In this document: in pieces, positions 16,624-25,653 of the stretch
Layout: every line of letters begins with the position of its first letter
Position numbering within the stretch: the first letter of the stretch is position 1
Assembly (NCBI RefSeq): GCF_000340375.1
Contig: NZ_KB446646.1
Coordinates: 342,301-406,300, forward strand
Source: Eggerthia catenaformis OT 569 = DSM 20559
Lineage (GTDB): Bacteria; Bacillota_I; Bacilli_A; Erysipelotrichales; Coprobacillaceae
DNA length: 64,000 bases
Direction of reading: 5' to 3'
Translations under genes and position numbers: made by a program
Notes under the pieces: model-generated
What the model was told of the DNA's origin: nothing
The model's database searches: none
The model's input: the letters and a program-made list of their open reading frames with translations, nothing else

Positions 16624-18570
16624 ATGGATTATTTAAAGGGATTTATATGGATTTTTTGTTATATATCATTCCTATATGTTATAGGGACTGCCTTGTTTCC
16701 TAAAAAGAGTGCACCTTATCGTTTTTTAGGAGGTTATTTTCTTTATTTAGCTTTATTAGCAGTTGTCGGTATTCCTTTACAGATGTTTAGAGGAAACTGG
16801 AAGATTTTCTTCTATTACCAAATATGTCTGATCATTATATTATTAATCTTTGCTTATTGGTATATTAAGAAAAAAGAGATTGTTTTATTTGAAGAGGGAA
16901 CTTTACAGTTTATTAAGACATATTGGTTTGTGATTGTACCGCCTGTTTTAATGATTTTTGTAAGTCTCTTCTATAATCATTATTTCTGGTTTAATGAAAG
17001 TGCTGATGGCGGTTTCTATCTTACCAGAATGGCCAGTATACCATATATTTCTAATCCGTTTGGTATTAATCCTAGTGTTGGCAATACTGTAGGATTCAGA
17101 TTGTTTGGTGCTTATACATTCTCTACTTTTGAGCTGAATGCTTCTTTTTTCATTTATTGTTTAGATATTATGCCTACTATTTTTGCGCGATGCTTCTTAT
17201 CTATGTTTAATTATTTCGTATATGCCTGTTCTCTCTATTGTTTAACTGAAGTTATTAATGAGAAAACAGGATCAAAGATAGCTAAGTTGCATCTTCAGTA
17301 TTTCACATTAAGTATGCTGATTTTCAGCTTTTGTGCCAGACAGATGCTAGATTTAGTAAAAGTTTATTTTCTTAGCGGCTGGGCTATTAATGTTGCTATG
17401 TATTATGGGTCTATGATTGTCAGAACAGCCGGACTGATTGTATTATTATTACCTATTCTTGATGGTGATAAGCCTAATCTTAAGAATGCTGTTATTTTCT
17501 TTGTAACTTCATTTGCCCTATTCTCACAATCACCTACCGCACTTCCATTTATAGCTTCTGTTATGATAGGCTATATCTTTGTTACTTTAAGAAAGAACTA
17601 TAGTAGAGAATTATTCTTTGTCAGTATATTCTTATTTGTATTATTCAATCTTCTTATTAAAGATACGAAAGTTGTAGATGATAAAGTATTATTTATTATG
17701 AAGTTGGACATGAAATCTTTTTTACCATTGATCTTTATAATAGGGTTCTATTATTTAGATAAATATAATGATGCTTTTAAGACATTAACTGAATATCTGA
17801 TTATTTTTTATGTTTTAATAGTCATTGAACCATTTAATTTTTTCTTAAAGAAAGTCAGTGGCTTTAGCTTTGTATTAGGAAGATATTTATCAAGCTATTA
17901 CATGTTGCTTCTTATTATCAGTGTCATAGTCATAATGATCTGTTTATATCAGCTTATCGCTCAGCTGCAATATCAGCAGATCTTTATCCCGGTGTCTTAT
18001 ATTTTGTTGGCACTATGCTTAACATTTGTCTCTGTTAAAGCAAAGACGCAATATAGTCATACAAGAATATCTTCTGAATTTAAGCTTTTCTTAAGACATC
18101 ATCAGTTTGCGAATAAGGCGGTTGTAAAATTGGGATACTCTTTAAATGGATTAAGCAAGAAACATAAAGAAAAGCTTATTGTAGCAGCACCTTATAAAGT
18201 TGGTAGATTTAGAGAACAGGTACATGATGGATATGTGCATACTTCTATTATGGTGGCATGTTCATTAAGACAGTTTGCACCTGATATTATCTCTTTAAAC
18301 GGACTGCAAAGATATCCGGATAATTCTGATCCGACATTTGAAGGATATGATGAGAATAAGATAAAGAGTTATCATCAATTTATTTTTCATCCATCAAAAA
18401 ATACATTTAAAAAATTTAAACAGGATATATTAGAGAAGTACCCAATTAATTGTATTGTAACAATCAATAAGAAATCTGATTCTTTCTTAAAGGGTATAGG
18501 TTATAAGCTTATTAATGTCAGCAGTGATCATGAACATATAACATTTTATACATATTGTAAGCTGTCTTAG
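16624..18570 (+). CDS. Large polytopic membrane protein, copy 1 (DUF6077-like, possible GT-C transferase)
   Basis: 648 residues with about 13 membrane segments over residues 1-480 and a C-terminal extracytoplasmic domain of about 160 residues. After the fourth segment there is a conserved loop (FNESADGGFYLTRM, with acidic residues), the kind of position that holds the catalytic Asp/Glu in GT-C glycosyltransferases. A clear paralogue lies at 22754-24685 with the same length, the same loop (FNEATDGGFYLTRI) and a matching tail (SLRQFAPDIISLNGLQRYP). I think it belongs with DUF6077-type proteins but cannot confirm. It precedes a flippase gene, so transfer or export of lipid-linked sugars at the outer membrane face is the plausible role. 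AGGAGGT precedes the start. Confidence 0.6.
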   Translation: MDYLKGFIWIFCYISFLYVIGTALFPKKSAPYRFLGGYFLYLALLAVVGIPLQMFRGNWKIFFYYQICLIIILLIFAYWYIKKKEIVLFEEGTLQFIKTYWFVIVPPVLMIFVSLFYNHYFWFNESADGGFYLTRMASIPYISNPFGINPSVGNTVGFRLFGAYTFSTFELNASFFIYCLDIMPTIFARCFLSMFNYFVYACSLYCLTEVINEKTGSKIAKLHLQYFTLSMLIFSFCARQMLDLVKVYFLSGWAINVAMYYGSMIVRTAGLIVLLLPILDGDKPNLKNAVIFFVTSFALFSQSPTALPFIASVMIGYIFVTLRKNYSRELFFVSIFLFVLFNLLIKDTKVVDDKVLFIMKLDMKSFLPLIFIIGFYYLDKYNDAFKTLTEYLIIFYVLIVIEPFNFFLKKVSGFSFVLGRYLSSYYMLLLIISVIVIMICLYQLIAQLQYQQIFIPVSYILLALCLTFVSVKAKTQYSHTRISSEFKLFLRHHQFANKAVVKLGYSLNGLSKKHKEKLIVAAPYKVGRFREQVHDGYVHTSIMVACSLRQFAPDIISLNGLQRYPDNSDPTFEGYDENKIKSYHQFIFHPSKNTFKKFKQDILEKYPINCIVTINKKSDSFLKGIGYKLINVSSDHEHITFYTYCKLS

Positions 18571-18594
18571 TGTTATAGTATGAAGGAGGATTTT

Positions 18595-20055
18595 ATGTCT
18601 AAACAAAGATCATTAAAAATGAATTTTATAATGAATGCATTACTTACAATGTCTTCCTTCATTTTCCCATTAATTACTTTTCCTTATATCTCCAGAATAT
18701 TATTACCTATAGGAATGGGAAAAGTAAATTTTGCGACTTCAATTATTAATTATTTTCTGCTTTTTTCTCAATTAGGGATACCAACCTACGGAATCAGAGC
18801 CTGTGCCAGAGTAAGAGATAATAAAGAAGAATTAACAAGAGTTACTCATGAATTATTATTTATTAATATTGTGATTAGTATTCTATCATATATTGTTTTC
18901 TTTATTACTGTTTTTACTGTTCCTCGTCTTTATAATGATAAGACTTTATTTATCTTAATGAGTTTTACTATTATTTTAACAGCAATAGGAATGGAATGGC
19001 TTTATCGGGCATTAGAACAATATACTTATATTACTGTCAGATCTATTATTTTTAAGTTTATTGCTTTAGCTGCCATGTTCTTATTAATACATAAACAAAG
19101 TGATTATGTGATTTATGGTGCTATTACTATTTTTGCATCAAGTGCTTCCAGTATACTGAATTTTATTAATGCCGGAAAATATATCAGTTTTAAGCCGGTA
19201 GGTCATTATCAGCCTCAAAGACATTTAAGAGCTGTTGCTACTTTTTTTGCGATGAGCTGTGCAGTTACTATATATACTAATTTAGATTCAGTTATGCTGG
19301 GATTTATGAAAACTGATGCAGATGTAGGATACTATGGAGCTGCGGTTAAGATCAAATCGATTTTAGTATCAATAGTGACTTCATTAGGAACAGTCTTATT
19401 GCCAAGAGCTTCTTATTATATTCAGACAAATGAGATAGATAAGTTTAAGGCACTTACTAAGAAAGCATTAAATTTTGTGTTTTTAATTGCTTTGCCTTTA
19501 ATGATTTATTTTATCTTATTCGCAAAAGAAGGCATTTATTTCTTATCAGGGCAAGCTTTTAAGAATTCTATCATACCTATGCAGATTATTATGCCAACAT
19601 TACTTATTATTGGTATTTCAAATATTACAGGTATACAGATTCTTGTTCCGTTGGGCTATGAGAAAGCGGTTCTTTACTCTGAGATAGTAGGTTCGATAGT
19701 TGATATTCTTCTTAACTGGCTATTAATACCTTGTTTTGCTTCTGCCGGAGCGGCATTTGGAACGCTGGTAGCTGAAGCTTCTGTTTTATTGGTTCAGTAT
19801 CTTTATATTAGAAATGAATTTCCGAATCTTTTTAAAGGCATTAAGTATTTGAAACTTTTGATCGCAAATATTTTTGCTTTACTCCTATCATTCTGGGTAC
19901 CTTTGTTAGGACAGAGTCATTTTATAACGTTGCTCATTTCAGCTATTCTTTATTTCAGTGTTTATGGTATAACTCTCATATTATTAAAAGAAAGTTTAGC
20001 TCATGAGATCTTTAATCAGCTGAAAGCTAAGTTATTATATATTATAAAACGCTAA
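18595..20055 (+). CDS. Polysaccharide repeat-unit flippase 1 (Wzx/RfbX type)
   Basis: 486 residues, 12-14 membrane segments, polysaccharide biosynthesis/MATE-like exporter. Conserved features are ITFPYISRILLPIGMGKVNF near the N-terminus, GIPTYGIRACARVRDN, and MEWLYRALEQYTYITVRS. It moves undecaprenyl-diphosphate-linked repeat units to the outer face. The start is ATG 18595, six bases after AAGGAGGA; an upstream ATG at 18580 overlaps that site and is rejected. A terminator follows the gene, so it ends the first transcription block of the locus. Confidence 0.88.
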   Translation: MSKQRSLKMNFIMNALLTMSSFIFPLITFPYISRILLPIGMGKVNFATSIINYFLLFSQLGIPTYGIRACARVRDNKEELTRVTHELLFINIVISILSYIVFFITVFTVPRLYNDKTLFILMSFTIILTAIGMEWLYRALEQYTYITVRSIIFKFIALAAMFLLIHKQSDYVIYGAITIFASSASSILNFINAGKYISFKPVGHYQPQRHLRAVATFFAMSCAVTIYTNLDSVMLGFMKTDADVGYYGAAVKIKSILVSIVTSLGTVLLPRASYYIQTNEIDKFKALTKKALNFVFLIALPLMIYFILFAKEGIYFLSGQAFKNSIIPMQIIMPTLLIIGISNITGIQILVPLGYEKAVLYSEIVGSIVDILLNWLLIPCFASAGAAFGTLVAEASVLLVQYLYIRNEFPNLFKGIKYLKLLIANIFALLLSFWVPLLGQSHFITLLISAILYFSVYGITLILLKESLAHEIFNQLKAKLLYIIKR

Positions 20056-20060
20056 TTTAT

Positions 20061-20094
20061 ACACTTAATAGTTTTTATTAGGTGTTTTTCTTTT
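20061..20094 (+). terminator. Internal intrinsic terminator of the locus
   Basis: ACACTTAATA (20061-20070) pairs with TATTAGGTGT (20076-20085), one G-T pair, loop GTTTT, followed by TTTTCTTTT. It splits the long gene array after the first flippase. Confidence 0.7.
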
Positions 20095-20145
20095 AAGAAA
20101 TTCCACTATGCCCTTTATAGAATGCTAGTTTTATATTTGTATTTG

Positions 20146-20154
20146 TGGTATATT
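20146..20154 (+). promoter_or_regulatory. Extended -10 promoter restarting transcription
   Basis: TGGTATATT (TG-n-TATATT) 24 bases before the chosen start of the next gene and about 50 bases after the internal terminator. The -35 region is weak. It is the natural place for a second promoter. Confidence 0.45.
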
Positions 20155-20178
20155 GTGTTTATGAAAAGGGAGAGGATT

Positions 20179-20868
20179 ATGTTAAAGACTTTAGTGATAT
20201 TGCCTGCCTATAATGAAGAACTTAATATTGTAAAAACAGTAGAAGATATCCTGACTAATGAGCCTCATGTTGATTATATAGTTGTTAATGACGGGTCTGG
20301 AGATAATACTTTAAATATCTTAGAAGAACATCATTATAATTATATTAACGGCTTTTTAAATCAGGGTCTTTTTGGTGCTGTACAAACAGGATTTAAGGTT
20401 GCATTGGAAGAAAACTATGATGTAGCTGTTCAGTTTGATGGTGATGGGCAGCATTTGGCAGAATATATTAAAGATTTGGTTGCTGAGATTGAAAAAGGAA
20501 ATGATATTGTGATAGGCTCTCGTTTTGTTTCTAAAAAGAAGCCGATAACTGCCAGAATGCTGGGAAGTAGATTAATCAGTTTCTGTATACGATTAGTTAC
20601 AGGAAAGAAGATTACAGATCCTACCAGCGGCTTTAGAGCCTATGGCAGAGAGTGTATTAAATTATATGCTAAGGATATGAATAATCCTCCTGAACCTGAT
20701 ACATTGGTTTATATGATGAAATCAGGCAAGAAAATAAAAGAAGTACAGGTACAGATGAAAGAAAGAGAATTTGGTGAATCTTATTTGAATCTTGCTAATA
20801 CTATTAAGTATATGTCAAGAATGATTGTTTCTATATTCTTTATTCAGCCATTTAGAAAGGGGGAATAA
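20179..20868 (+). CDS. GT2 glycosyltransferase, polyprenyl-phosphate (DPM1-like) type
   Basis: 229 residues from ATG 20179, chosen because GGGAGAGG precedes it and the catalytic fold begins at once (LKTLVILPAYNEE); upstream ATGs at 20122 and 20161 lie in promoter sequence. GT-A motifs: VVNDGSGDNT, VQFDGDGQH (DxD) and DPTSGFRAYGREC. This pattern is that of dolichol-phosphate-mannose-synthase-like enzymes that load a sugar onto undecaprenyl phosphate or act in rhamnan/capsule loci. It is followed after two bases by a DUF2304 gene, its usual partner. Confidence 0.82.
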   Translation: MLKTLVILPAYNEELNIVKTVEDILTNEPHVDYIVVNDGSGDNTLNILEEHHYNYINGFLNQGLFGAVQTGFKVALEENYDVAVQFDGDGQHLAEYIKDLVAEIEKGNDIVIGSRFVSKKKPITARMLGSRLISFCIRLVTGKKITDPTSGFRAYGRECIKLYAKDMNNPPEPDTLVYMMKSGKKIKEVQVQMKEREFGESYLNLANTIKYMSRMIVSIFFIQPFRKGE

Positions 20869-20870
20869 TA

Positions 20871-21218
20871 ATGGGTCTAAAACAGCAGATGTTTTTCATT
20901 ATTATTAGTGTAATTACTTTTATATTTATTATTAGAAAGATTCAAAAAAATCATTTAAATATAGAACAGGCTATTTCATGGATTTTATGGTCCATTGCTT
21001 TACTTATTGTTAGTATATTTCCCGATATTGCCGCTTTTTTAGCACGGATGCTGGGATTTATATCAACCAGTAATTTTATTTTTTCTATGTTTATTTTCTT
21101 TTTATATATTATGCTTTTTAGTCAGACCATTACGATCTCTAAAATGAAGGAAAGAGAATTGGAAATGATACAGAAATTGAGCATTGAAGAATATAAGAAT
21201 AAAAAGAAAGGTGAATAA
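20871..21218 (+). CDS. DUF2304 small membrane protein
   Basis: 115 residues with three hydrophobic segments (about 7-25, 35-55, 65-90) and a charged C-terminal tail (KMKERELEMIQ). Size, topology and the middle text ISWILWSIALLIVSIFPDI fit DUF2304, which typically sits beside DPM1-like GT2 genes as here. It is often regarded as a partner or membrane anchor of that transferase; no activity is known to me. Confidence 0.78.
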   Translation: MGLKQQMFFIIISVITFIFIIRKIQKNHLNIEQAISWILWSIALLIVSIFPDIAAFLARMLGFISTSNFIFSMFIFFLYIMLFSQTITISKMKERELEMIQKLSIEEYKNKKKGE

Positions 21219-21219
21219 T

Positions 21220-21621
21220 ATGAAAATAAAGAAATATTACTTTCAGTCACATGGCGATGAAAGGGGTAATTTAGTAGCTTTAGAAGAATTTAAGGATATT
21301 CCTTTTCAAATTAAAAGAGTCTATTATATTTATGAGACTGCTCATGGTGTAACAAGAGGATATCATGCACATAAGAGTCTTGAACAGATTCTTATCTGTG
21401 TTAAGGGATCATGTGTTATTAAATTAGATAATGGAGAAGAAATTGAACATGTACTTCTTAATTCTCCTAAAGAAGGACTTTATGTAGCTAATAATATTTG
21501 GCGAGAAATGTCGGATTTTTCTGATGATGCAGTCTTAGTAGTCTTAGCTTCAAAGCCTTATGATGAAAATGATTATATTAGAAACTATGATGAGTTTTTA
21601 AAGTATGTAAGAGGAGAATAA
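21220..21621 (+). CDS. dTDP-4-dehydro-6-deoxyglucose 3,4-ketoisomerase (FdtA/QdtA family)
   Basis: 133-residue cupin. It has [20 protein letters not shown] then [15 protein letters not shown], with the conserved His pair, and ends with [16 protein letters not shown], the family C-terminus. Such enzymes move the keto group of dTDP-4-keto-6-deoxyglucose from C4 to C3. ATG 21220 is chosen over 21184 because AAAGGTG precedes it and it follows the stop of DUF2304 by one base. The next gene is the matching C3 aminotransferase, and rmlA/rmlB for the substrate are at 32.7-34.6 kb. FdtA (galacto) and QdtA (gluco) cannot be told apart by eye. Confidence 0.88.
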   Translation: MKIKKYYFQSHGDERGNLVALEEFKDIPFQIKRVYYIYETAHGVTRGYHAHKSLEQILICVKGSCVIKLDNGEEIEHVLLNSPKEGLYVANNIWREMSDFSDDAVLVVLASKPYDENDYIRNYDEFLKYVRGE

Positions 21622-21622
21622 T

Positions 21623-22723
21623 ATGAGAGTACCATTTGTAGATTTAAAGCCCATGCATAATGAATTGAATACAAAACTTCATCATGCTTTTGATGACGTT
21701 TTAGATGAAAGTAATTATATTCAGGGCGAGCAGCTGCATCAGTTTGAAAAAGAATATGCTGATTATATTGGCACTAAATATTGTGTTGGTGTCGCTACGG
21801 GTTTAGATGCATTGTATTTATTATTAAAAGCTATGGATATTCAATCAGGTGATGAAGTTATTATTCCTTCAAATACTTATATTGCGACTGCTCTGGCTGT
21901 ATCATATGTAGGAGCATTGCCGGTATTTGTAGAACCTGATATCAATACTTTTAATATTGATGTTTCAAGAATTGAAGAAAAGATTAATGAACATACAAAA
22001 GCGATTATTGCGGTTCATCTACAAGGCAGACCTGCTGATATGGACGCTATTCATGAGATTGCCGATAGATACCATTTAAAGGTGATAGAAGATGCTGCTC
22101 AGGCACATGGAGCTTTATATAAAGGTCATAAGGTCGGATCATTATCTGATGGAGCAGGATGGAGTTTTTATCCGGGCAAGAATTTGGGGGCTTTAGGTGA
22201 TGGCGGCTGTATTACTACAAATAATAAAGAAATAGCTGATAAAGTCAGAGCTTTAGGTAATTATGGTTCTGATTATAAATATCATCATATCTATCAGGGA
22301 ACTAATAGCCGTCTGGATGAAATACAGGCTGCATTTTTAAGAGTTAAGTTACCTGAACTTGATAAATGGAATCAGGCAAGAAAACATATTGCGGAAAGAT
22401 ATTTTAATGAGATTACAAATCCTTTTATTCATCTGCCGCAAAAGCCGAATGAAGTATTTGATCATATTTATCATGTATTTGTGATTAGATGTGATAAAAG
22501 AGATGAATTAGAAACTTATCTTAATGAAAAGGGTATTGGGACAGTTAAGCATTATCCTATTCCCATGCATTTACAAAAAGCTTATGAGAATTTGAATATT
22601 AAAGAAGGAGAACTTCCTATCGCTGAAGAAATCAGTAAGACAGTATTAAGTATTCCTATTTATTATGGTATGAATGAGGATCAGATTTCTTATGTTATCA
22701 AATGTCTTAATGATTTCAAGTAA
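21623..22723 (+). CDS. DegT/DnrJ/EryC1 aminotransferase for dTDP-3-amino-3,6-dideoxyhexose (FdtB/QdtB type)
   Basis: 366 residues. The [11 protein letters not shown]-terminus, [43 protein letters not shown] and [15 protein letters not shown] with the PLP lysine are all as in the C3 sugar aminotransferases. It should convert dTDP-3-keto-6-deoxyhexose plus glutamate to the 3-amino sugar. It starts one base after the ketoisomerase gene, a pairing that strongly supports the assignment. An N-acetyltransferase for the next step could be the GNAT protein at 29007-29513. Confidence 0.88.
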   Translation: MRVPFVDLKPMHNELNTKLHHAFDDVLDESNYIQGEQLHQFEKEYADYIGTKYCVGVATGLDALYLLLKAMDIQSGDEVIIPSNTYIATALAVSYVGALPVFVEPDINTFNIDVSRIEEKINEHTKAIIAVHLQGRPADMDAIHEIADRYHLKVIEDAAQAHGALYKGHKVGSLSDGAGWSFYPGKNLGALGDGGCITTNNKEIADKVRALGNYGSDYKYHHIYQGTNSRLDEIQAAFLRVKLPELDKWNQARKHIAERYFNEITNPFIHLPQKPNEVFDHIYHVFVIRCDKRDELETYLNEKGIGTVKHYPIPMHLQKAYENLNIKEGELPIAEEISKTVLSIPIYYGMNEDQISYVIKCLNDFK

Positions 22724-22753
22724 TAGTATTAAATAAAAAGGAAAGGTTATCTC

Positions 22754-24685
22754 ATGAATTATTTAAAGGGAATAGTATGGATTATTATATTTTCATTCTA
22801 TCTATTTACGATTGGAACCGCTATTTTTCCTAAGAAGAAAGCTCCTTATAGATTTATTGCCGGCTATATTGTTTATCTAAGTGCATCCGCAATTGTCGGT
22901 ATTCTTCTTCAGGTGCTTCAAGGAGAATGGAAAATCTTTTATTATTATGAACTTATATTGATATCTGTTTCTTTACTGATATCAGTTATCCGAATATTAA
23001 AAAGAAAGATATCTTTATTTGAAAAAGGAATGATAAGTCATTACTGGTTTGTCTTTCTGCCAGCCATTGCAATGATTTTTATCAGCCTTTTTTATAATCA
23101 TTATTATTGGTTTAATGAAGCTACTGATGGCGGCTTCTATCTTACCAGAATCGCAACATTACCTTATATAAAAAATCCTTTTATTACTAATTCCAGTGTT
23201 GGAAATATTGCTTACCCGAAGTTATTAGATGTTTATAATTATTCGGTTTTTGAACTGAATGCCTCATTCTTTGTTTATTTATTAGATATGATACCGACTC
23301 TTTTTGCGAGAGGATTCCTATCTTTGTTTAATTATTTTTTGTTTTCTTGTTCTATTTACTGTTTAGCAGATTATATCAATAGCCAATTAAAGAAACCTGT
23401 TGAAGATTATTATCTTCAATATGCTTCTGTTTCCTTGCTTATCTTCGGTTTCTGTGCAAGACAGGTTTTAGATATATTAGGAATATATTTTTATAGCGGA
23501 TGGGCTATGAATGTAGCGATGTACTATGGTTCTATGGTTGTAAGAAGCTGTGGGATGATTTGGCTTATTATTCCTTTATTAGAAGAGAAGAGTTTTTCCA
23601 TAAGATCTCTATCAGTTTATTTAATAACAGCATTTGCTTTATTTTCTTTATCTCCTACATCATTGCCTTATAGTATAAGTATTTTTCTTTGTGGCATATT
23701 TATTAATTTGCTGAAAGAAAAGAGATATTTATTATTTGTCTATATTATCATATTAGCTTTAATAGGTTTATTGATTGGAAATAACACTCATGTTGATAAA
23801 GATGTTCATTATATTATTTCATTAAATATAAAAACGATCCTTCCTTTTTTGATGGCTTTAGGTATTGCTTATCTTTTTTATCATTATCAGGAATTACAGG
23901 ATATGCTTTTCTGTTCTATCGGTATTTGCCTATTCTGTATTCTTCCGCCATTTAATTATATAATTAAACAGGTAAGTGCGTATGGATTTGTGATGGCAAG
24001 ATTTATTTCCAGTTATTATATGTTCAGTATTTTAATCAGTTTAATAGGATGTTTATTTATACTTTATCATTTAATAATGAAATTAAGGTTTCATAAAGTC
24101 ATGATCAGTTGTCTGTCTGTCATACTGATGATAGCTGTCAGCATGACGGCTATCTCTTTAAAAGTAGACTACAGTCAGACGACTGTTCTAGATGAACTGA
24201 GATTATTTTTAAGACATCGTTATTTTGCGGCTGATTCAGTTATAAAGATGAGTCAAAGAATCAATCAGCTGGATATTAAAAAAGATCAGAATTTTGTTGT
24301 GCTGGCACCTGTTTATGTCCGTTCTTTTATAGAAAAAGTGAATGAGACTGAAAATACCGCTTCTATTGCGGTGGCTAATTCAATACGTCAGTTTGCTCCC
24401 TATTGTATCAGTCTTAACGGTTTAGCTCGTTATCCTGCTAACAGTGATCCTCGCTTTGATAAATATAATAAGAAATGTATTTCTATTTATAATGATTTTA
24501 TATATCACCCGTCAGAAAAAACATATCAGAAATTTGTAAAAGAAATATTAAATAAGTTTCCTGTATCAGTTGTTGTTTCTACTGATGAAAATATAAGTAA
24601 GTATATGAAAAGATCTCATTATAGGCTTTCTTATATAGAAGGAGATAGGGATACAGTTTATTTTTGTATTTATGTAAAGGATTAA
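22754..24685 (+). CDS. Large polytopic membrane protein, copy 2 (DUF6077-like)
   Basis: 643 residues, paralogue of the protein at 16624-18570 along its whole length: same start (MNYLKGIVWI), the loop FNEATDGGFYLTRIATLPYI after the fourth membrane segment, the block FCARQVLDILGIYFYSGWAM and the soluble tail with SIRQFAPYCISLNGLARYP. Sequence drift between the two is considerable, so this is not a recent copy. Each lies beside a separate set of transferases and each set has its own flippase, which suggests one such protein per repeat-unit pathway. AAAGG precedes the start. Confidence 0.6.
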   Translation: MNYLKGIVWIIIFSFYLFTIGTAIFPKKKAPYRFIAGYIVYLSASAIVGILLQVLQGEWKIFYYYELILISVSLLISVIRILKRKISLFEKGMISHYWFVFLPAIAMIFISLFYNHYYWFNEATDGGFYLTRIATLPYIKNPFITNSSVGNIAYPKLLDVYNYSVFELNASFFVYLLDMIPTLFARGFLSLFNYFLFSCSIYCLADYINSQLKKPVEDYYLQYASVSLLIFGFCARQVLDILGIYFYSGWAMNVAMYYGSMVVRSCGMIWLIIPLLEEKSFSIRSLSVYLITAFALFSLSPTSLPYSISIFLCGIFINLLKEKRYLLFVYIIILALIGLLIGNNTHVDKDVHYIISLNIKTILPFLMALGIAYLFYHYQELQDMLFCSIGICLFCILPPFNYIIKQVSAYGFVMARFISSYYMFSILISLIGCLFILYHLIMKLRFHKVMISCLSVILMIAVSMTAISLKVDYSQTTVLDELRLFLRHRYFAADSVIKMSQRINQLDIKKDQNFVVLAPVYVRSFIEKVNETENTASIAVANSIRQFAPYCISLNGLARYPANSDPRFDKYNKKCISIYNDFIYHPSEKTYQKFVKEILNKFPVSVVVSTDENISKYMKRSHYRLSYIEGDRDTVYFCIYVKD

Positions 24686-24724
24686 GAGAAATTGTATAGA
24701 AATAAGAGAAAGGATATATCTAAG

Positions 24725-25639
24725 ATGAAGATCAGTGTACTTATGTCAACTTATAAAGAGGATATTTCTTTATTAAGAGAATCTATAGAATCTATTTTAA
24801 ATCAGACATATAAAGATTTTGAGTTTATTATTATTTTAGATAATCCTGATAATAAGGAACATATAAAGTGTATTCAGGAGTATGTAGAGAAGGATTCCAG
24901 AATAAGGTTCTCTATTAATGAAATGAATATGGGATTAACACCTACATTAAATAAGGGTATTCAATTAGCTAAAGGAGAGTATATATGCCGGATGGATGCT
25001 GATGATATATCGGAAATTGATAGAATAGAAAAAGAATATGATTATTTAGTATCTCATCAGCTTGATTTAGTAGGATGTTTATCTATGATGATAGATGAAC
25101 AGGGGAATACTCTTTATCAGATAAAAAAGGTTCCTTCTTCTGTTCAGAAGATTAAAAAATGTTTAAAGTATAATCAGGTTATTTCTCACCCGACATGGCT
25201 TGGTAAAAAGGAGATGTTTAAAGATCTTAATGGCTATCGTCAGATACCTTTATGTGAGGATACTGATTTTACTTTAAGAGCAGTATTAAAAGGATATAAG
25301 ATAGGAAATATTAATCAGTGTTTATTAAGATATAGACTTACAAAAGATAGTATTTCCAGAACACATCTATATGAACAGTATCTTTATCTAAAGTATATTA
25401 CCAAAGCTTATCGTAAAAATGAAATTGCTGATATTAAGAATGCTAAGGAATATGTAGAAAGACATAAGAGTGAAAAGAAGATAAACAGATTCTTAAAAGC
25501 GAATCAGGTTTTTAATGAAGCGTTATATGCTCTTGAGAATAAAAATTATCTGACGGTTATTGGAAAATGTTTTCATTTATTATTTATTTCTAAGGATTAT
25601 CTTGGAAAGATATATAGATTAGTAAGAGTATCTTTATAG
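24725..25639 (+). CDS. GT2 glycosyltransferase
   Basis: 304 residues from ATG 24725; a TTG 33 bases upstream is in frame but the GT-A fold begins at 24725 (MKISVLMSTYKED) and AGAAAGGA lies before it. Motifs: SILNQTYKDFEFIIILDNPD, NMGLTPTLNKGIQLAKGEY, RMDADDISEIDRIEKEY (DxD) and CEDTDFTLRA, the ED catalytic-base region. This is the common EpsE/WaaE-like cytoplasmic transferase type. Donor and acceptor unknown. Confidence 0.85.
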   Translation: MKISVLMSTYKEDISLLRESIESILNQTYKDFEFIIILDNPDNKEHIKCIQEYVEKDSRIRFSINEMNMGLTPTLNKGIQLAKGEYICRMDADDISEIDRIEKEYDYLVSHQLDLVGCLSMMIDEQGNTLYQIKKVPSSVQKIKKCLKYNQVISHPTWLGKKEMFKDLNGYRQIPLCEDTDFTLRAVLKGYKIGNINQCLLRYRLTKDSISRTHLYEQYLYLKYITKAYRKNEIADIKNAKEYVERHKSEKKINRFLKANQVFNEALYALENKNYLTVIGKCFHLLFISKDYLGKIYRLVRVSL

Positions 25640-25653
25640 AATTGGGGCAATGT

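Noticed and set aside
20122-20178. Upstream start for the DPM1-like transferase (MLVLYLYLWYIVF...)
   Set aside because: The added residues precede the GT-A fold, contain the predicted -10 box, and no ribosome site precedes them, while GGGAGAGG precedes 20179.
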